64,000 bases of DNA from Dyella sp. BiH032 (GTDB lineage: Bacteria; Pseudomonadota; Gammaproteobacteria; Xanthomonadales; Rhodanobacteraceae). Each line of letters opens with the position of its first letter. Position 1 is the first letter of the stretch. Shown here piece by piece: positions 30,831-39,344 of the stretch. Under the pieces are notes generated by a model, which was not told where the DNA came from, did no database searches, and worked only from the letters and a program-made list of their open reading frames with translations. Both the position numbers and the translations under genes were made by a program. The stretch spans positions 1,612,001 through 1,676,000 of the forward strand of contig NZ_CP134867.1 in NCBI RefSeq assembly GCF_031954525.1, read 5' to 3'.

Positions 30831-30945
30831 CGGGGCTTGCGAAAACGCGCAGGCAGCGACCGTTCGGCGGCACATATCACGCCGCGGAGCCGGTCTTCCA
30901 CGCCCCGCCGTTATAAACTGCCGCTTTTCCGCCGCGCGCCGTCCC

Positions 30946-31434
30946 ATGCCTTACACGCCTATCGTCGCCACGCTCGGTTACGTGCTTTCCCCGGACCGCC
31001 GCCGGGTGCTGATGATTCACCGCAATGCGCGGCAGGACGATTTGCACCTGGGGAAATACAATGGGCTGGGCGGGAAGATGGAGCCGGGCGAGGACATCGC
31101 TGCGTGCATGCAGCGCGAGATCCATGAAGAGGCCGGTATCGAGTGCGAGTCGATGCAGCTGCGCGGCACGCTCAATTGGCCGGGTTTCGGCAAGCATGGC
31201 GAAGACTGGCTGGGTTTCATCTTCGTGATCGACCGTTTCCGCGGCACGCCGCTGGACGCCAACCACGAGGGCACGCTGGAGTGGGTGGAGCTCGAGCGGT
31301 TGATGGAGTTGCCGATGTGGGAGGGTGACCGGCATTTCCTGCCGCTGGTGTTCGACGGCGATCCGCGGCCTTTCCATGGCGTGATGCCTTACAAGGACGG
31401 CCGCATGCAGTCCTGGGCGTTTTCGCGTCTGTGA
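30946..31434 (+). CDS. Nudix hydrolase, MutT/8-oxo-dGTP diphosphatase type
   Basis: The 162-residue protein carries a full Nudix box, GGKMEPGEDIAACMQREIHEEAGI (roughly residues 42-65), after VLMIHRNARQDDLHLGKYNGLGG. The YNGLGG and C-terminal MPLVF-like block (FLPLVFDGDPRPFHGVM) resemble the 8-oxo-dGTP diphosphatases of the MTH1-like branch, which clean oxidised nucleotides. The start MPYTPIVATLGYVL at 30946 is chosen because the upstream extension runs into the repeat. Its stop overlaps the second Nudix gene (GTGA). Confidence 0.9.
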   Translation: MPYTPIVATLGYVLSPDRRRVLMIHRNARQDDLHLGKYNGLGGKMEPGEDIAACMQREIHEEAGIECESMQLRGTLNWPGFGKHGEDWLGFIFVIDRFRGTPLDANHEGTLEWVELERLMELPMWEGDRHFLPLVFDGDPRPFHGVMPYKDGRMQSWAFSRL

Positions 31435-31835
31435 ACCCTGTGGCGCGCCGCATCGAGATCGTGGCGGCGATGATCCGGGATCCGGGCGGACGCGTACTGC
31501 TGGTGCGCAAGCGTGGTTCGGAAATCTTCCAGCAGCCCGGCGGCAAGCGCGACCCGGACGATCTCGACGATCTGCACACCTTGGCGCGCGAACTGGAAGA
31601 GGAACTCGGCTGTGCCATGCGGCGCGAAGGTGCGAGGCTGCTCGGGCGTTTCAGCGCGCCTGCGGCGAACGAGCCGGGCTGCGTGGTGGAGGCAGTGGTC
31701 TACGAAGTGATGGTCGATGGACCCTGCGAAGCGCGGGCCGAAATCGAAACCCTGTGCTGGGTCGACCCGGCGGATCCCGGCGATCTGCCCATTGCACGCC
31801 TGAGCCGGGAACAACTGCTGCCGCTGCTGGCCTGA
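31431..31835 (+). CDS. Nudix-fold protein with altered Nudix box
   Basis: The 134-residue protein starts at a GTG (31431) that overlaps the previous stop by four bases, so it is translationally coupled. It has the RIEIVAAMIRDPGGRVLLVRKRGSEIFQQPGGKRD opening. The Nudix helix reads GGKRDPDDLDDLHTLARELEEELG. Compared with the consensus GX5EX7REUXEEXGU, the first Glu is replaced by Asp or Leu and one residue is inserted before REL; the RELEEELG half is intact. Activity is likely but may be altered. No terminator is obvious after it. Confidence 0.85.
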   Translation: MNPVARRIEIVAAMIRDPGGRVLLVRKRGSEIFQQPGGKRDPDDLDDLHTLARELEEELGCAMRREGARLLGRFSAPAANEPGCVVEAVVYEVMVDGPCEARAEIETLCWVDPADPGDLPIARLSREQLLPLLA

Positions 31836-31885
31836 CCGGGGCGGAAAGGGCCATCCCTGGCCCGAATGGATCCGGCCTCAGTCGC

Positions 31886-32167
31886 TCAATGGCCGTGGGT
31901 CTTGCCGTGGCCCTTGGCCTCGTGCTTGCCCTTGTTCTTGTCGCTGGCGACGTCGCTCACCGCGGTGCCCACCTTGGTGTCGTCGGCGCGCGCATCGGCG
32001 GCGGCCTGAGACACGGCGTCACCATGTGCATCGTTATTGGTGTGCGTCGTCGGCGTCGAGTGCGCGGAACCGCCGCCATGGCCACCGGCGTGCTGTGCGA
32101 ACGCATACGAGACCGGCAGCGCGAACACGCCGAGTACCAGCGCGGCAGAAAGAAGCTTCTTCGACAT
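31886..32167 (-). CDS. small exported His/Asp/Lys-rich protein (93 aa)
   Basis: The signal peptide MSKKLLSAALVLGVFALPVSYAFA is followed by a low-complexity mature part: QHAGGHGGGSAHSTPTTHTNND, an Asp/Ala middle and a GKHEAKGHGKTHGH tail. About ten His suggest metal binding, which is inference only. ATG 32167 has GAGGACATTGACC before it. It lies downstream of the ketosynthase gene in the same direction, with a 152-base gap. I do not recognise a family. Confidence 0.65.
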   Translation of the reverse strand: MSKKLLSAALVLGVFALPVSYAFAQHAGGHGGGSAHSTPTTHTNNDAHGDAVSQAAADARADDTKVGTAVSDVASDKNKGKHEAKGHGKTHGH

Positions 32168-32319
32168 GGTCAATGTCCTCAGGTGAAGCCGTGCCCGTTG
32201 CACGGTGGCTACACCCTACGCGGCGAGGCTTGCGCGAGCGTGAACGCAGGCCCGCGCAGGAATTTGCGTACAGCCGCCGTACCGCTCCGGCCGATGCCGC
32301 CCATCGCGAGACGGCGCGG

Positions 32320-33537
32320 TTACGGGTCGATGCGCCGCAGCGCCACGACCGCGTTGAGGCCGCCGAAGGCGAACGAGTTGCTGATCGCCGCGTGCACCGG
32401 CATGCGGCGCACTTCATTGGGTACGTAGTCCAGATCGCAGACCGGGTCGCGTTCAAGATAGCCCAGCGTCGGCGGCACGATGCCGTCGCGCAGCGCACCG
32501 ATCACCGCCACCAGCTCAAGCGCACCGGAGGCACCCAGGGCATGGCCGTGCATCGGCTTGGTGGAGGAGATCGCCAGCGCACGTGCGTGTTCGCCGAACA
32601 CACGGTGCAGCGCGGCGGTCTCCGTGGCGTCGTTGGCCAGGGTGCCGGTGCCGTGCGCACTGACGTAGTCGATCTCGGACGGCGACAGCTGTCCGTCGCG
32701 CAACGCGGCGGCCATGGCGGCGGCTGCACCGATCTCGGACGGCGCGGCGATGTCGCCCGCATCGGAGCTCATGCCGGCGCCGGCCAGTTCGGCCAGGATG
32801 GTGGCGCCGCGCGCCTGCGCTTGTTCGAGCGTTTCGATCACGAACATGCCGGCGCCTTCGCCCAGCACGATGCCGCGGCGGCCCGCGCTGAACGGGCGGC
32901 AGGTGTCGGGGGCCAGCACGCGCATCGCTTCCCACGCGCGCAACGTGCCCAGGGTGAGGCAGCCCTCGGTACCGCCGACCACGGCGGCGTCCACCAGGCC
33001 CGAGCGGATCATCATCGCCGCCTGCGCGAACGCGTGATTCGACGACGCGCAGGCGCTGGCCACGACGAACGAGGGGCCGGTGATGCCGTGCGCCATGCTG
33101 ATCTGGCTGGCGGGCGCGTTCATCATCATGCGGATGATGCCCAGCGGATGCAGGCGCGAGGCGTTCTCCGCGTACAGCTTGTGATACTGCACATCGCGGG
33201 TGGACTCGCCGGCCACGCCGCTGCCGACCACCACCGCGGTCCGCATGGCTCGCTCGCCTTCGAAGACTAGCCCCGACTGGCGCACCGCTTCGCCCGCAGC
33301 CACCAGCGCATACTGGGTCGCCAGGTCGAGCTGGCTGAGCTTGGCTTCGTCGAAGTAGGCCGCGGAGTCGAAGTCCTTTACCTCGGCCACGACACCGCCG
33401 GCGCGCATCAACTCCGGCGCCACGCGCGTGATGGGGGCGATGCCGGTGCGGCCTTCGGTCATGGCCTTCCAGACGGAAGGCGCATCGTTGCCGAGCGCGC
33501 AGATCGCGCCCATGCCGGTGATGACGAGACGTTGCAT
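32320..33537 (-). CDS. beta-ketoacyl-ACP synthase (FabF/FabB-like, stand-alone)
   Basis: The 405-residue condensing enzyme extends an acyl chain on ACP. The Cys-His-His triad is Cys163 (SACASSNH), His295 (SAHGTGT) and His332 (MHGHALGASG), with Lys327. The GEGAG and SNSFAFGGLNAVV blocks are present. It lies 20 bases after a dedicated ACP and has no FabG, FabD or FabZ partner nearby, unlike the main fatty acid operon. It therefore looks like a secondary-metabolite or special-lipid condensing enzyme, in the same broad branch as NodE. The product is unknown. Confidence 0.9.
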   Translation of the reverse strand: MQRLVITGMGAICALGNDAPSVWKAMTEGRTGIAPITRVAPELMRAGGVVAEVKDFDSAAYFDEAKLSQLDLATQYALVAAGEAVRQSGLVFEGERAMRTAVVVGSGVAGESTRDVQYHKLYAENASRLHPLGIIRMMMNAPASQISMAHGITGPSFVVASACASSNHAFAQAAMMIRSGLVDAAVVGGTEGCLTLGTLRAWEAMRVLAPDTCRPFSAGRRGIVLGEGAGMFVIETLEQAQARGATILAELAGAGMSSDAGDIAAPSEIGAAAAMAAALRDGQLSPSEIDYVSAHGTGTLANDATETAALHRVFGEHARALAISSTKPMHGHALGASGALELVAVIGALRDGIVPPTLGYLERDPVCDLDYVPNEVRRMPVHAAISNSFAFGGLNAVVALRRIDP

Positions 33538-33557
33538 GAAGTCTGGGCTGGCTGAGG

Positions 33558-33806
33558 TTACTTGGCGGCGAGCTGGCGTTCGATGGCTTGCACCAGCTGA
33601 CCCACGGTGCCGTTGTCGAAATCCGCGTCCTCGTTGGGCAGCTGGATGTTGAAATGCTCTTCCAGGTCGAAGATCACTTCGATGGCGTCGAGCGAAGCGA
33701 CGCCCAGCTCCTTGAGCGTGGACTCGGGCTTGATGGTGTCGATCTCGATCTTCGCCTGCTTGGCGATGATCTCGAAGGTTTCGCGCTGTACGTTCTGCTC
33801 GCTCAT
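33558..33806 (-). CDS. acyl carrier protein (stand-alone)
   Basis: The 82-residue protein has the ACP fold with Ser39 in LGVASLDAIEVIFDLEEHF as the phosphopantetheine site. The usual DSL reads ASL, so the Asp before the Ser is replaced by Ala, while the following LDxIE helix is normal. It is acidic, as expected. It comes first in a two-gene unit with the ketosynthase. A divergent acyltransferase gene begins about 270 bases upstream. The pairing suggests this ACP feeds that ketosynthase rather than general fatty acid synthesis. Confidence 0.92.
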   Translation of the reverse strand: MSEQNVQRETFEIIAKQAKIEIDTIKPESTLKELGVASLDAIEVIFDLEEHFNIQLPNEDADFDNGTVGQLVQAIERQLAAK

Positions 33807-34075
33807 GATCGATGTCCTGGGTCCGTGGCGTTCGCCGAGGCCGCGCCTGGCGGCCGACCCGGCAAGCCTGACCAACCGCGGGGAGCTTGTCCAGAAGCGC
33901 GGTCCTGCTTCGTCATGATTGTGGGCGCGACGCCTTTCGCCAATCTTTGGCATCCTCCGCGGCGCCCGGGTAAGGGGCCTGAAAGCCGCTCCGGCCATGC
34001 TTCCGGCGCTGGGCCTGGGGCATCATCGTCCCGCCGTGCCACGGGGCGGCGGCCCTTCACTTGCGGAATCCTTGC

Positions 34076-35146
34076 GTGCGTTATCTCAACCAGCTCGAAC
34101 CGGACGGTCTCGTCGATTCGTTCGCGGTGCATCCGCCGATCGGCTTCCAGGTAGTCGACGCCGTCGGCACGCCGGCGTTTGTGGCGCCGTTCGACCTGCT
34201 GACCACCGCGGACGATGCCTTGCGCCGGCGCATCGTCCACGCGCCCGGCTACCGCTGGTGGGGGCGCCTGTTGCGCTGGCGCACCGCCTTCGTCGGCACC
34301 ACGGTGTCCGAGTACGCGCTGTTTCCGCGCCAGGCCGACCCGGCGGCGCTGGCGGGTGACTTGCGTGCGCGCCTGGGCGACGGGCAGCGCCTGCTGATCG
34401 TCAAGGACATCCCGCTGGATTCGCCGCTATGCGACGCCGCCGGGCGCGAGTGGTGCGCGCGTTTCGCCGACGCCTGCCGCACGGAAGGTTTCCTTCTGCT
34501 GGAAGGCCAGGCGCTGGCCTACGTGCCGATCGACTTTGCGGACGAAGACGAATACCTCGGCCGCCTGTCCGCGTCGCGGCGGAAGGACATCCGCCGCAAA
34601 TTGCGCAAGCGCGATGGCGTGCACGTGGAAACGGTCGCTTGCGGCGACGCGCGCTTTGCCGACGAGGCGACGGTCGACGCGTTCTACGCCTTGTACGAGA
34701 ACGTCTACGCGCAAAGCGAAGTGCATTTCGACAAGCTCAGCCGCGACTTCTTCGCCGCCGTGCTGCGGGATGCCGGCAATGGCGGCTTCGCCTTCGTCTA
34801 CCACTACGAGGGCGCGATGATCGGGTGGAATCTCTGCTTCGTGGCAGACGGCAAATTGATCGACAAGTACGTCGGCTTCGCCTATCCGCAGGCGCGCGAG
34901 CAGAATCTGTACTTCACCAGCTGGTTCCACAACCTGGCCTGGGCGCGGGAGCGCGGACTGACGCATTACGTCGCGGGCTGGACCGACCCCCAGGTCAAAT
35001 CCTATCTTGGCGCCAGGTTCACCCTGACCCGCCATGCCGTGTGGCTGCGCAACCCGCTGTTGCGGGCCATCGCCCGGCGCCTGGGGCACCTGTTCGAAAG
35101 CGACAGCCAATGGGCGGCGCAGCATGGCGACGCGAACGAGCACTGA
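34076..35146 (+). CDS. GNAT/FemAB-like acyltransferase (PF13480 type)
   Basis: The 356-residue protein has the tandem GNAT layout of the FemAB-like acetyltransferase family. A conserved basic helix SASRRKDIRRKLRKR (near 167-181) is followed by YALYENVYAQSEVHFDKLSRDFF, FAFVYHYEGAMIGWNLCF, DKYVGFAYPQAREQNLYFTSWFHNL and GWTDPQVKSYLGA. Such enzymes move an acyl or aminoacyl group onto an amine. I place the start at GTG 34076; a TTG at 34061 is also open. It is divergent from the ACP gene and 2 bases before the arginase-fold gene. The donor could be the neighbouring acyl-ACP; that is inference. Confidence 0.85.
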   Translation: MRYLNQLEPDGLVDSFAVHPPIGFQVVDAVGTPAFVAPFDLLTTADDALRRRIVHAPGYRWWGRLLRWRTAFVGTTVSEYALFPRQADPAALAGDLRARLGDGQRLLIVKDIPLDSPLCDAAGREWCARFADACRTEGFLLLEGQALAYVPIDFADEDEYLGRLSASRRKDIRRKLRKRDGVHVETVACGDARFADEATVDAFYALYENVYAQSEVHFDKLSRDFFAAVLRDAGNGGFAFVYHYEGAMIGWNLCFVADGKLIDKYVGFAYPQAREQNLYFTSWFHNLAWARERGLTHYVAGWTDPQVKSYLGARFTLTRHAVWLRNPLLRAIARRLGHLFESDSQWAAQHGDANEH

Positions 35147-35148
35147 CG

Positions 35149-36024
35149 ATGCGCAAGCGTGATCCCCTGATCCTGGATTTCGACGGTTCCGTCGGTGAGA
35201 TCGCCGGCGCCACCACCGTTCCGCTCGGCGACTGGCAGGAGGCGATCCGCTTCGGCTGCACGCTGCGCACGTTCGCGCGCCTGCGACGCCATCTGGACGC
35301 GGTGGCTCCGCCCGGGCACGGCACGGTGCTGATGGGCTCCGGCGATTATCACCATCTCACCTGGCCGCTGGTCGAGCGCCAGCGCGCGCGCGGGCCGTTC
35401 CAGCTGGTGGTGTTCGACAACCATCCGGACAACATGCGCTTCCCGTGGGGCATCCATTGCGGCTCGTGGGTGCGCAAGGTCGCCATGCTGCCGTACGTGA
35501 ACCACGTGCACGTCGTCGGCATCACGTCCTCCGACATCGGTGCCGGCCATGCCTGGGAGAACTACCTGCAGCCCTTGCGCGCGGGCAAGCTCACCTACTG
35601 GTGCATGGACGTGGACGTGGGCTGGTCCGCGAAGCTGGGCCTGCAGGATGCGTTTCGCCGTTTCGACGACCCGGATGCGCTGACCGCTGCCTTCGTGGCG
35701 CAACTGCGTCAGGCGCCGCAGCCGACCTATCTCTCGATCGACAAGGACGCTTTCAGCGTCGCTACCGCGCGTACCAACTGGGACCAGGGCCGGCTGGAAG
35801 AGCATCACGCGATGGCCATCATCGAGTCGCTGCGCGGGCGCATCGTCGCCAGCGACATCAATGGCGAAGTCTCGGCGTATCGCTACCGCACCTGGTGGAA
35901 GCGCCTGCTCAGCGGCATGGATGGTCAGGAACCGGTGCCGCAACACGAGCTGGACGCCTGGCAGGCGCAGCAACGCGAACTCAATACGCGGCTGCTCGCC
36001 GCCATCGGCGAAAGCAGCATCTGA
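35149..36024 (+). CDS. arginase/ureohydrolase-fold protein
   Basis: The 291-residue protein has no name I can give, but three blocks fit the arginase/agmatinase/HDAC metal site in order. SGDYHH (64-69) corresponds to GGDHS, VVFDNHPDN (residues 88-95) to DxHxD, and LSIDKDAFSVATARTNWDQG (from about 195) to SxDxDxxDP. The metal ligands are therefore likely His68, Asp90, His92, Asp94, Asp198 and Asp200. The rest differs from true arginases. It starts two bases after the acyltransferase stop. It could hydrolyse a guanidine or amide on the product; no direct evidence. Confidence 0.75.
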   Translation: MRKRDPLILDFDGSVGEIAGATTVPLGDWQEAIRFGCTLRTFARLRRHLDAVAPPGHGTVLMGSGDYHHLTWPLVERQRARGPFQLVVFDNHPDNMRFPWGIHCGSWVRKVAMLPYVNHVHVVGITSSDIGAGHAWENYLQPLRAGKLTYWCMDVDVGWSAKLGLQDAFRRFDDPDALTAAFVAQLRQAPQPTYLSIDKDAFSVATARTNWDQGRLEEHHAMAIIESLRGRIVASDINGEVSAYRYRTWWKRLLSGMDGQEPVPQHELDAWQAQQRELNTRLLAAIGESSI

Positions 36025-36073
36025 CCGGGTGCCCGCCGCCTGCACGGCGGTGGAGCCGTTCTACGCCAGCCCA

Positions 36074-36111
36074 AAAGAAAAGCCGCCCCCGGTTGCCCGG
36101 GCGGCGGCTTC
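36074..36111 (-). terminator. intrinsic terminator of the minor pilin operon
   Basis: On the minus strand a long GC hairpin (AAGCCGCC.../...GGCGGCTT, with a one-base bulge) is followed by TTTTCTTTT. It lies 22 bases after the pilY1 stop and also faces the convergent arginase-fold gene. Confidence 0.8.
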
Positions 36112-36132
36112 GATGGCATGCGCGCGCGGCGC

Positions 36133-39100
36133 TTACTTCACGCCGTCGATGTACCAGTACGTGCGCTTGCGCTTGCCCGTACCCGGCGGCGTGACCTTCT
36201 GCGAACCCAGGGAGGACGTGTTGTTGCCGCCCACCTGGCCCAGCTGGTTGCCGCCGCCGATGAGTACCGGCGTGAGCAACGTGCCGCCGCCGGCCGTGGG
36301 CAGCTGCACCAGGCCGAAGATCGGCGACGGGGGCATGCCGCCGCCGTCGAACTTCACGAAGCGGTTCGGGTTCATGCCGCTGCCGTCGAGGAAGTTGATG
36401 GCATAGCCGCGCGCGATACCCAGGTTGGGGTAGCACATGTTCGGGTTGTTCGTCGGATTGGCCGGCTGGTTGGTGCCGAAATAGGTGTAGCCGGCCACCG
36501 TCAGCGGTGCGTTGACCGCCTTCTCGCCCGCATTCGCTAGCGTGATGTAGAAGCCGCTGCCGCTGCCCGTGTACAGCGTGTTGGTGGCATCGGAAAGGCT
36601 GGATTCGGTGATGGTCGTCCAGCTGGCCGCCACCGAACTGCCGGTATTGGTGTCGCGCAGGCTGTAGAAGCGGTTGATGACATTGGAGGCGGCGTTCGAC
36701 GCCAGCGGATGTTCGCGGTCGCCGGTGGCGCCCACGACGGCGTCGTAGCTCGAGGTCGGCACGACGTCCGGCGGATAGAAGAACTTGCGCGCATTGGTGC
36801 CGGTGCCGCCCAGGCTGGCGATCTGGGACACGGTCCAGTTGGACGGCGAGGTCAGCGCGTTGGGCTCCAGGTCGGCGCGCCAGATGTTGCCGCCGAGGTC
36901 GCCCACGTACAGGCGCTCGATATAACCGTCGCCGTCGCGATCCAGCATGGTGATGTCCGACGGTATCGCGAAGGTCATCCCCGGCACGCTCAGGCAGGGC
37001 GAGGGCTCGCCGGTGCAGTTCGGCGCAGCGACCCATACCGGGGCGCCGCTAACGGCATCCAGCACGACGATGGCCCGGCCCATGGTGTCGGCGCTCTGCA
37101 CCGGGTCGGCGTCCTCGGCCGTGTCGTAGCCGCCGCCCATGATCAGCACCGGATTGGTGTTGCCCTTGACGCGCGCGACCTTGGGCTGCGACCAGGTCTG
37201 GCCCAGCTCGGGAATGTCCGTATTGGACTTCTTCCACAGGAAGCGCGGCGCCGTCGGATCGGTCACGTCGAAGGCGTAGACGAAGCGGCCGCCGCGGCGC
37301 GCGGTGAGGTAGATATAGGTCTTCGCGGGCGAGACGCGCTGGTCCTGGTACACGGTGGTCGTGCCGTCGAAGAAGTAGTCCTTCGGCTTGGCCGTCGCAT
37401 CGGTGATGCCGGGCAGTTTGATCACCGGGCTGTTGTCGCGCAGGCGCTTGAGCTTGCCGAAGAACTCCGGCGCGACGAACGACCACAGCTCGCCGCCGGG
37501 CCGCACGTTGCCGATGCCGGCGGTCTGGTTGCCGTTGACCGCGCGGAAGAAGCCATCGTTCGAGCCGTAGAACACCACCACGCCGGTGCTGCCGCCATAG
37601 TTGACGATGGCCGGGCGCGAGTGCAGCACGTCGCCATGGATCGACGGGCGGATCGTCACCACACCGCCGGGACCGGGCTCGGCTTCGTTGTTCGGGCTGG
37701 TGTTGTCGGCGCCGCGCACCCAGTTGATCAGATTGGACAGGTCCGCGCTGGTCGTGCCGAGCGCGGTGGTGGTAAGGGAGCTGTTGCTGGTGTTGAAGCT
37801 AGGCATAGCGACGGTGGTGGGGCAGCCGCCCACGCTGTTGCACGTGTAGACCGTGCGCCCCGTCTGCGAAGTCAGGTAATCGGCGCGCAGCATTTCGCCC
37901 ACACCGCCTTTCTCCACCACTTCGCCGTCCACGGCGTCGTAAGCCTGCGACACGCCGGAAGGCTTGTTGATCCAGAAGCCCGTCGTGGGCCAGTTGGCCA
38001 CCACGCTGGTACCGCCGGGGAAGGTCAGCGGGCCGTTGCGCGGCGTGCCGGTCTGCTGATCGGAGGTCCAGTAGCTCAGCGCGTTCGGCGAGATGAAGCC
38101 CGAGCCGTTATTGCTGATCGCTGAGTTGCCCAGCGAGTCCTCGGTGACCACGTTGCCGTTGCTGTCCAGGCCCAGCTGATACTGCTTGAGGTTGCCCACC
38201 CAGCGTGGCAGGGCGGTCGGGTCGGGGCGGAACATGCCCACGTACACCTGGTTCAACGACACGCCCTGGCTGTTCACGCTGATCGGCAAGCTGACCGAGG
38301 CGAACACGCTGTTGATCGACTGCACTTCGTTGAAGATCTGCATCAGATCCGAGATCAGCGCATCGAGCGCGTTCGGATCGTTGATGTTCACCACGAAGGC
38401 CTTGCCGCCGCCGTGGCTGGCCATGCTCTGCAGGAACTGCACGTAGTCGGGGTTGGTGCCGTCGGTGACGGCGATCGTGTACGTGATGATGTTCTGCGGA
38501 TTGGTCGACGTACCCCCGGAGAGGTCCGTGTTGTACATGTACTGCGCCCACTCGTCGCCCCAGTTGGACTGGTACTTGTTGTAGGGCGGCGGAATGGTGA
38601 TCTGGGTAGGCGCCTGGCCCAGCGCCTGCGTCAGCGACGACAGTGCACTCGGGCTGTTCGAGGGATCCTGGGGCTTGCCGTTGTTCATCGCGTTGGCGAT
38701 GTAGATCACGAAACTCTTCTGGCAAGGGCCGGACAACGGCGATTTGTACTTCACGCCGCTGAGGCCGGTGCCGCCGGCGAAGTAGGCCCACATCTCCTCC
38801 ATGCCGCCGCCGACCTGCGAATTGTTGGAGGTGTCGTTGGCGCGGTCGATGGTCTTGATCGCCGTCTGGAAGGACGCGATGCCGGTGCTGTCCATGAGGG
38901 GCAGCGGACCGGGGTCGGCACGGCCGACGTTGGGGAACCTGAAGATGCCGCCGTTGGTGGGGTTCTTCGCAGAGTCGAAGAGCATCAGCCCCATGTTGAT
39001 CTTGCCGAGCAGCTGGGCGTTCGAGCCGATCGTGGTGACGGCTTGATAAAGCGCGCATTGCTCGAAACCTACGTCCTTGCCGTTGTTGTTGCTGCCAACG

Positions 39101-39312
39101 TAGCTCGTGGTGGGGCAGGTGAAGTTCGCGCTGCCGTTCCACGCCGCGGCGTTGTCGAGCAGGATCATCAGATTCGGCGAGCCACCGTTCACCGGCGCGC
39201 CGGTGTACAGGTCGATGTCCTCGGCGAGGGCCAGGCCCGGCAGCGCCAGGAGGGCAGCGGCGAACGCCAGCTTGCGCAGGCGGCGGCTCAAGGATGGGCG
39301 CGTGTGGGACAT
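36133..39312 (-). CDS. pilY1: type IV pilus assembly/adhesin protein PilY1 (PilC C-terminal domain)
   Basis: The 1059-residue exported protein has a signal peptide (LRKLAFAAALLALPGLALA), an N-terminal part with a von Willebrand A-like region (NLMILLDNAAAWNG, AQYMYNTD, DYVQFLQSMASHGGGKAF) and a C-terminal beta-propeller PilC domain. The propeller has GSNDGFFRAVNG, IYLTARRGGRFVYAFDVTDP and MLDRDGDGYIERLYVGDLGGNIWRADL. The DxDxDG loop is the calcium site that governs pilus retraction in the family. I chose ATG 39312 (GGAG before it); the ATG at 39348, overlapping the pilX stop, would add 12 residues. It closes the minor pilin operon. Confidence 0.93.
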   Translation of the reverse strand: MSHTRPSLSRRLRKLAFAAALLALPGLALAEDIDLYTGAPVNGGSPNLMILLDNAAAWNGSANFTCPTTSYVGSNNNGKDVGFEQCALYQAVTTIGSNAQLLGKINMGLMLFDSAKNPTNGGIFRFPNVGRADPGPLPLMDSTGIASFQTAIKTIDRANDTSNNSQVGGGMEEMWAYFAGGTGLSGVKYKSPLSGPCQKSFVIYIANAMNNGKPQDPSNSPSALSSLTQALGQAPTQITIPPPYNKYQSNWGDEWAQYMYNTDLSGGTSTNPQNIITYTIAVTDGTNPDYVQFLQSMASHGGGKAFVVNINDPNALDALISDLMQIFNEVQSINSVFASVSLPISVNSQGVSLNQVYVGMFRPDPTALPRWVGNLKQYQLGLDSNGNVVTEDSLGNSAISNNGSGFISPNALSYWTSDQQTGTPRNGPLTFPGGTSVVANWPTTGFWINKPSGVSQAYDAVDGEVVEKGGVGEMLRADYLTSQTGRTVYTCNSVGGCPTTVAMPSFNTSNSSLTTTALGTTSADLSNLINWVRGADNTSPNNEAEPGPGGVVTIRPSIHGDVLHSRPAIVNYGGSTGVVVFYGSNDGFFRAVNGNQTAGIGNVRPGGELWSFVAPEFFGKLKRLRDNSPVIKLPGITDATAKPKDYFFDGTTTVYQDQRVSPAKTYIYLTARRGGRFVYAFDVTDPTAPRFLWKKSNTDIPELGQTWSQPKVARVKGNTNPVLIMGGGYDTAEDADPVQSADTMGRAIVVLDAVSGAPVWVAAPNCTGEPSPCLSVPGMTFAIPSDITMLDRDGDGYIERLYVGDLGGNIWRADLEPNALTSPSNWTVSQIASLGGTGTNARKFFYPPDVVPTSSYDAVVGATGDREHPLASNAASNVINRFYSLRDTNTGSSVAASWTTITESSLSDATNTLYTGSGSGFYITLANAGEKAVNAPLTVAGYTYFGTNQPANPTNNPNMCYPNLGIARGYAINFLDGSGMNPNRFVKFDGGGMPPSPIFGLVQLPTAGGGTLLTPVLIGGGNQLGQVGGNNTSSLGSQKVTPPGTGKRKRTYWYIDGVK

Positions 39313-39344
39313 GGCGGCGTCTCCGCGAAGGCGGGCAATAGGGT

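Noticed and set aside
30506..30901. Possible small proteins coded in the repeat copies
   Set aside because: Frames in the repeat are read through palindromes, do not keep the same start in both copies, and base changes follow pairing rather than codons.
32320..36024. Aryl polyene or xanthomonadin cluster
   Set aside because: Dehydratases, ketoreductase and ammonia-lyase genes typical of those clusters are absent.
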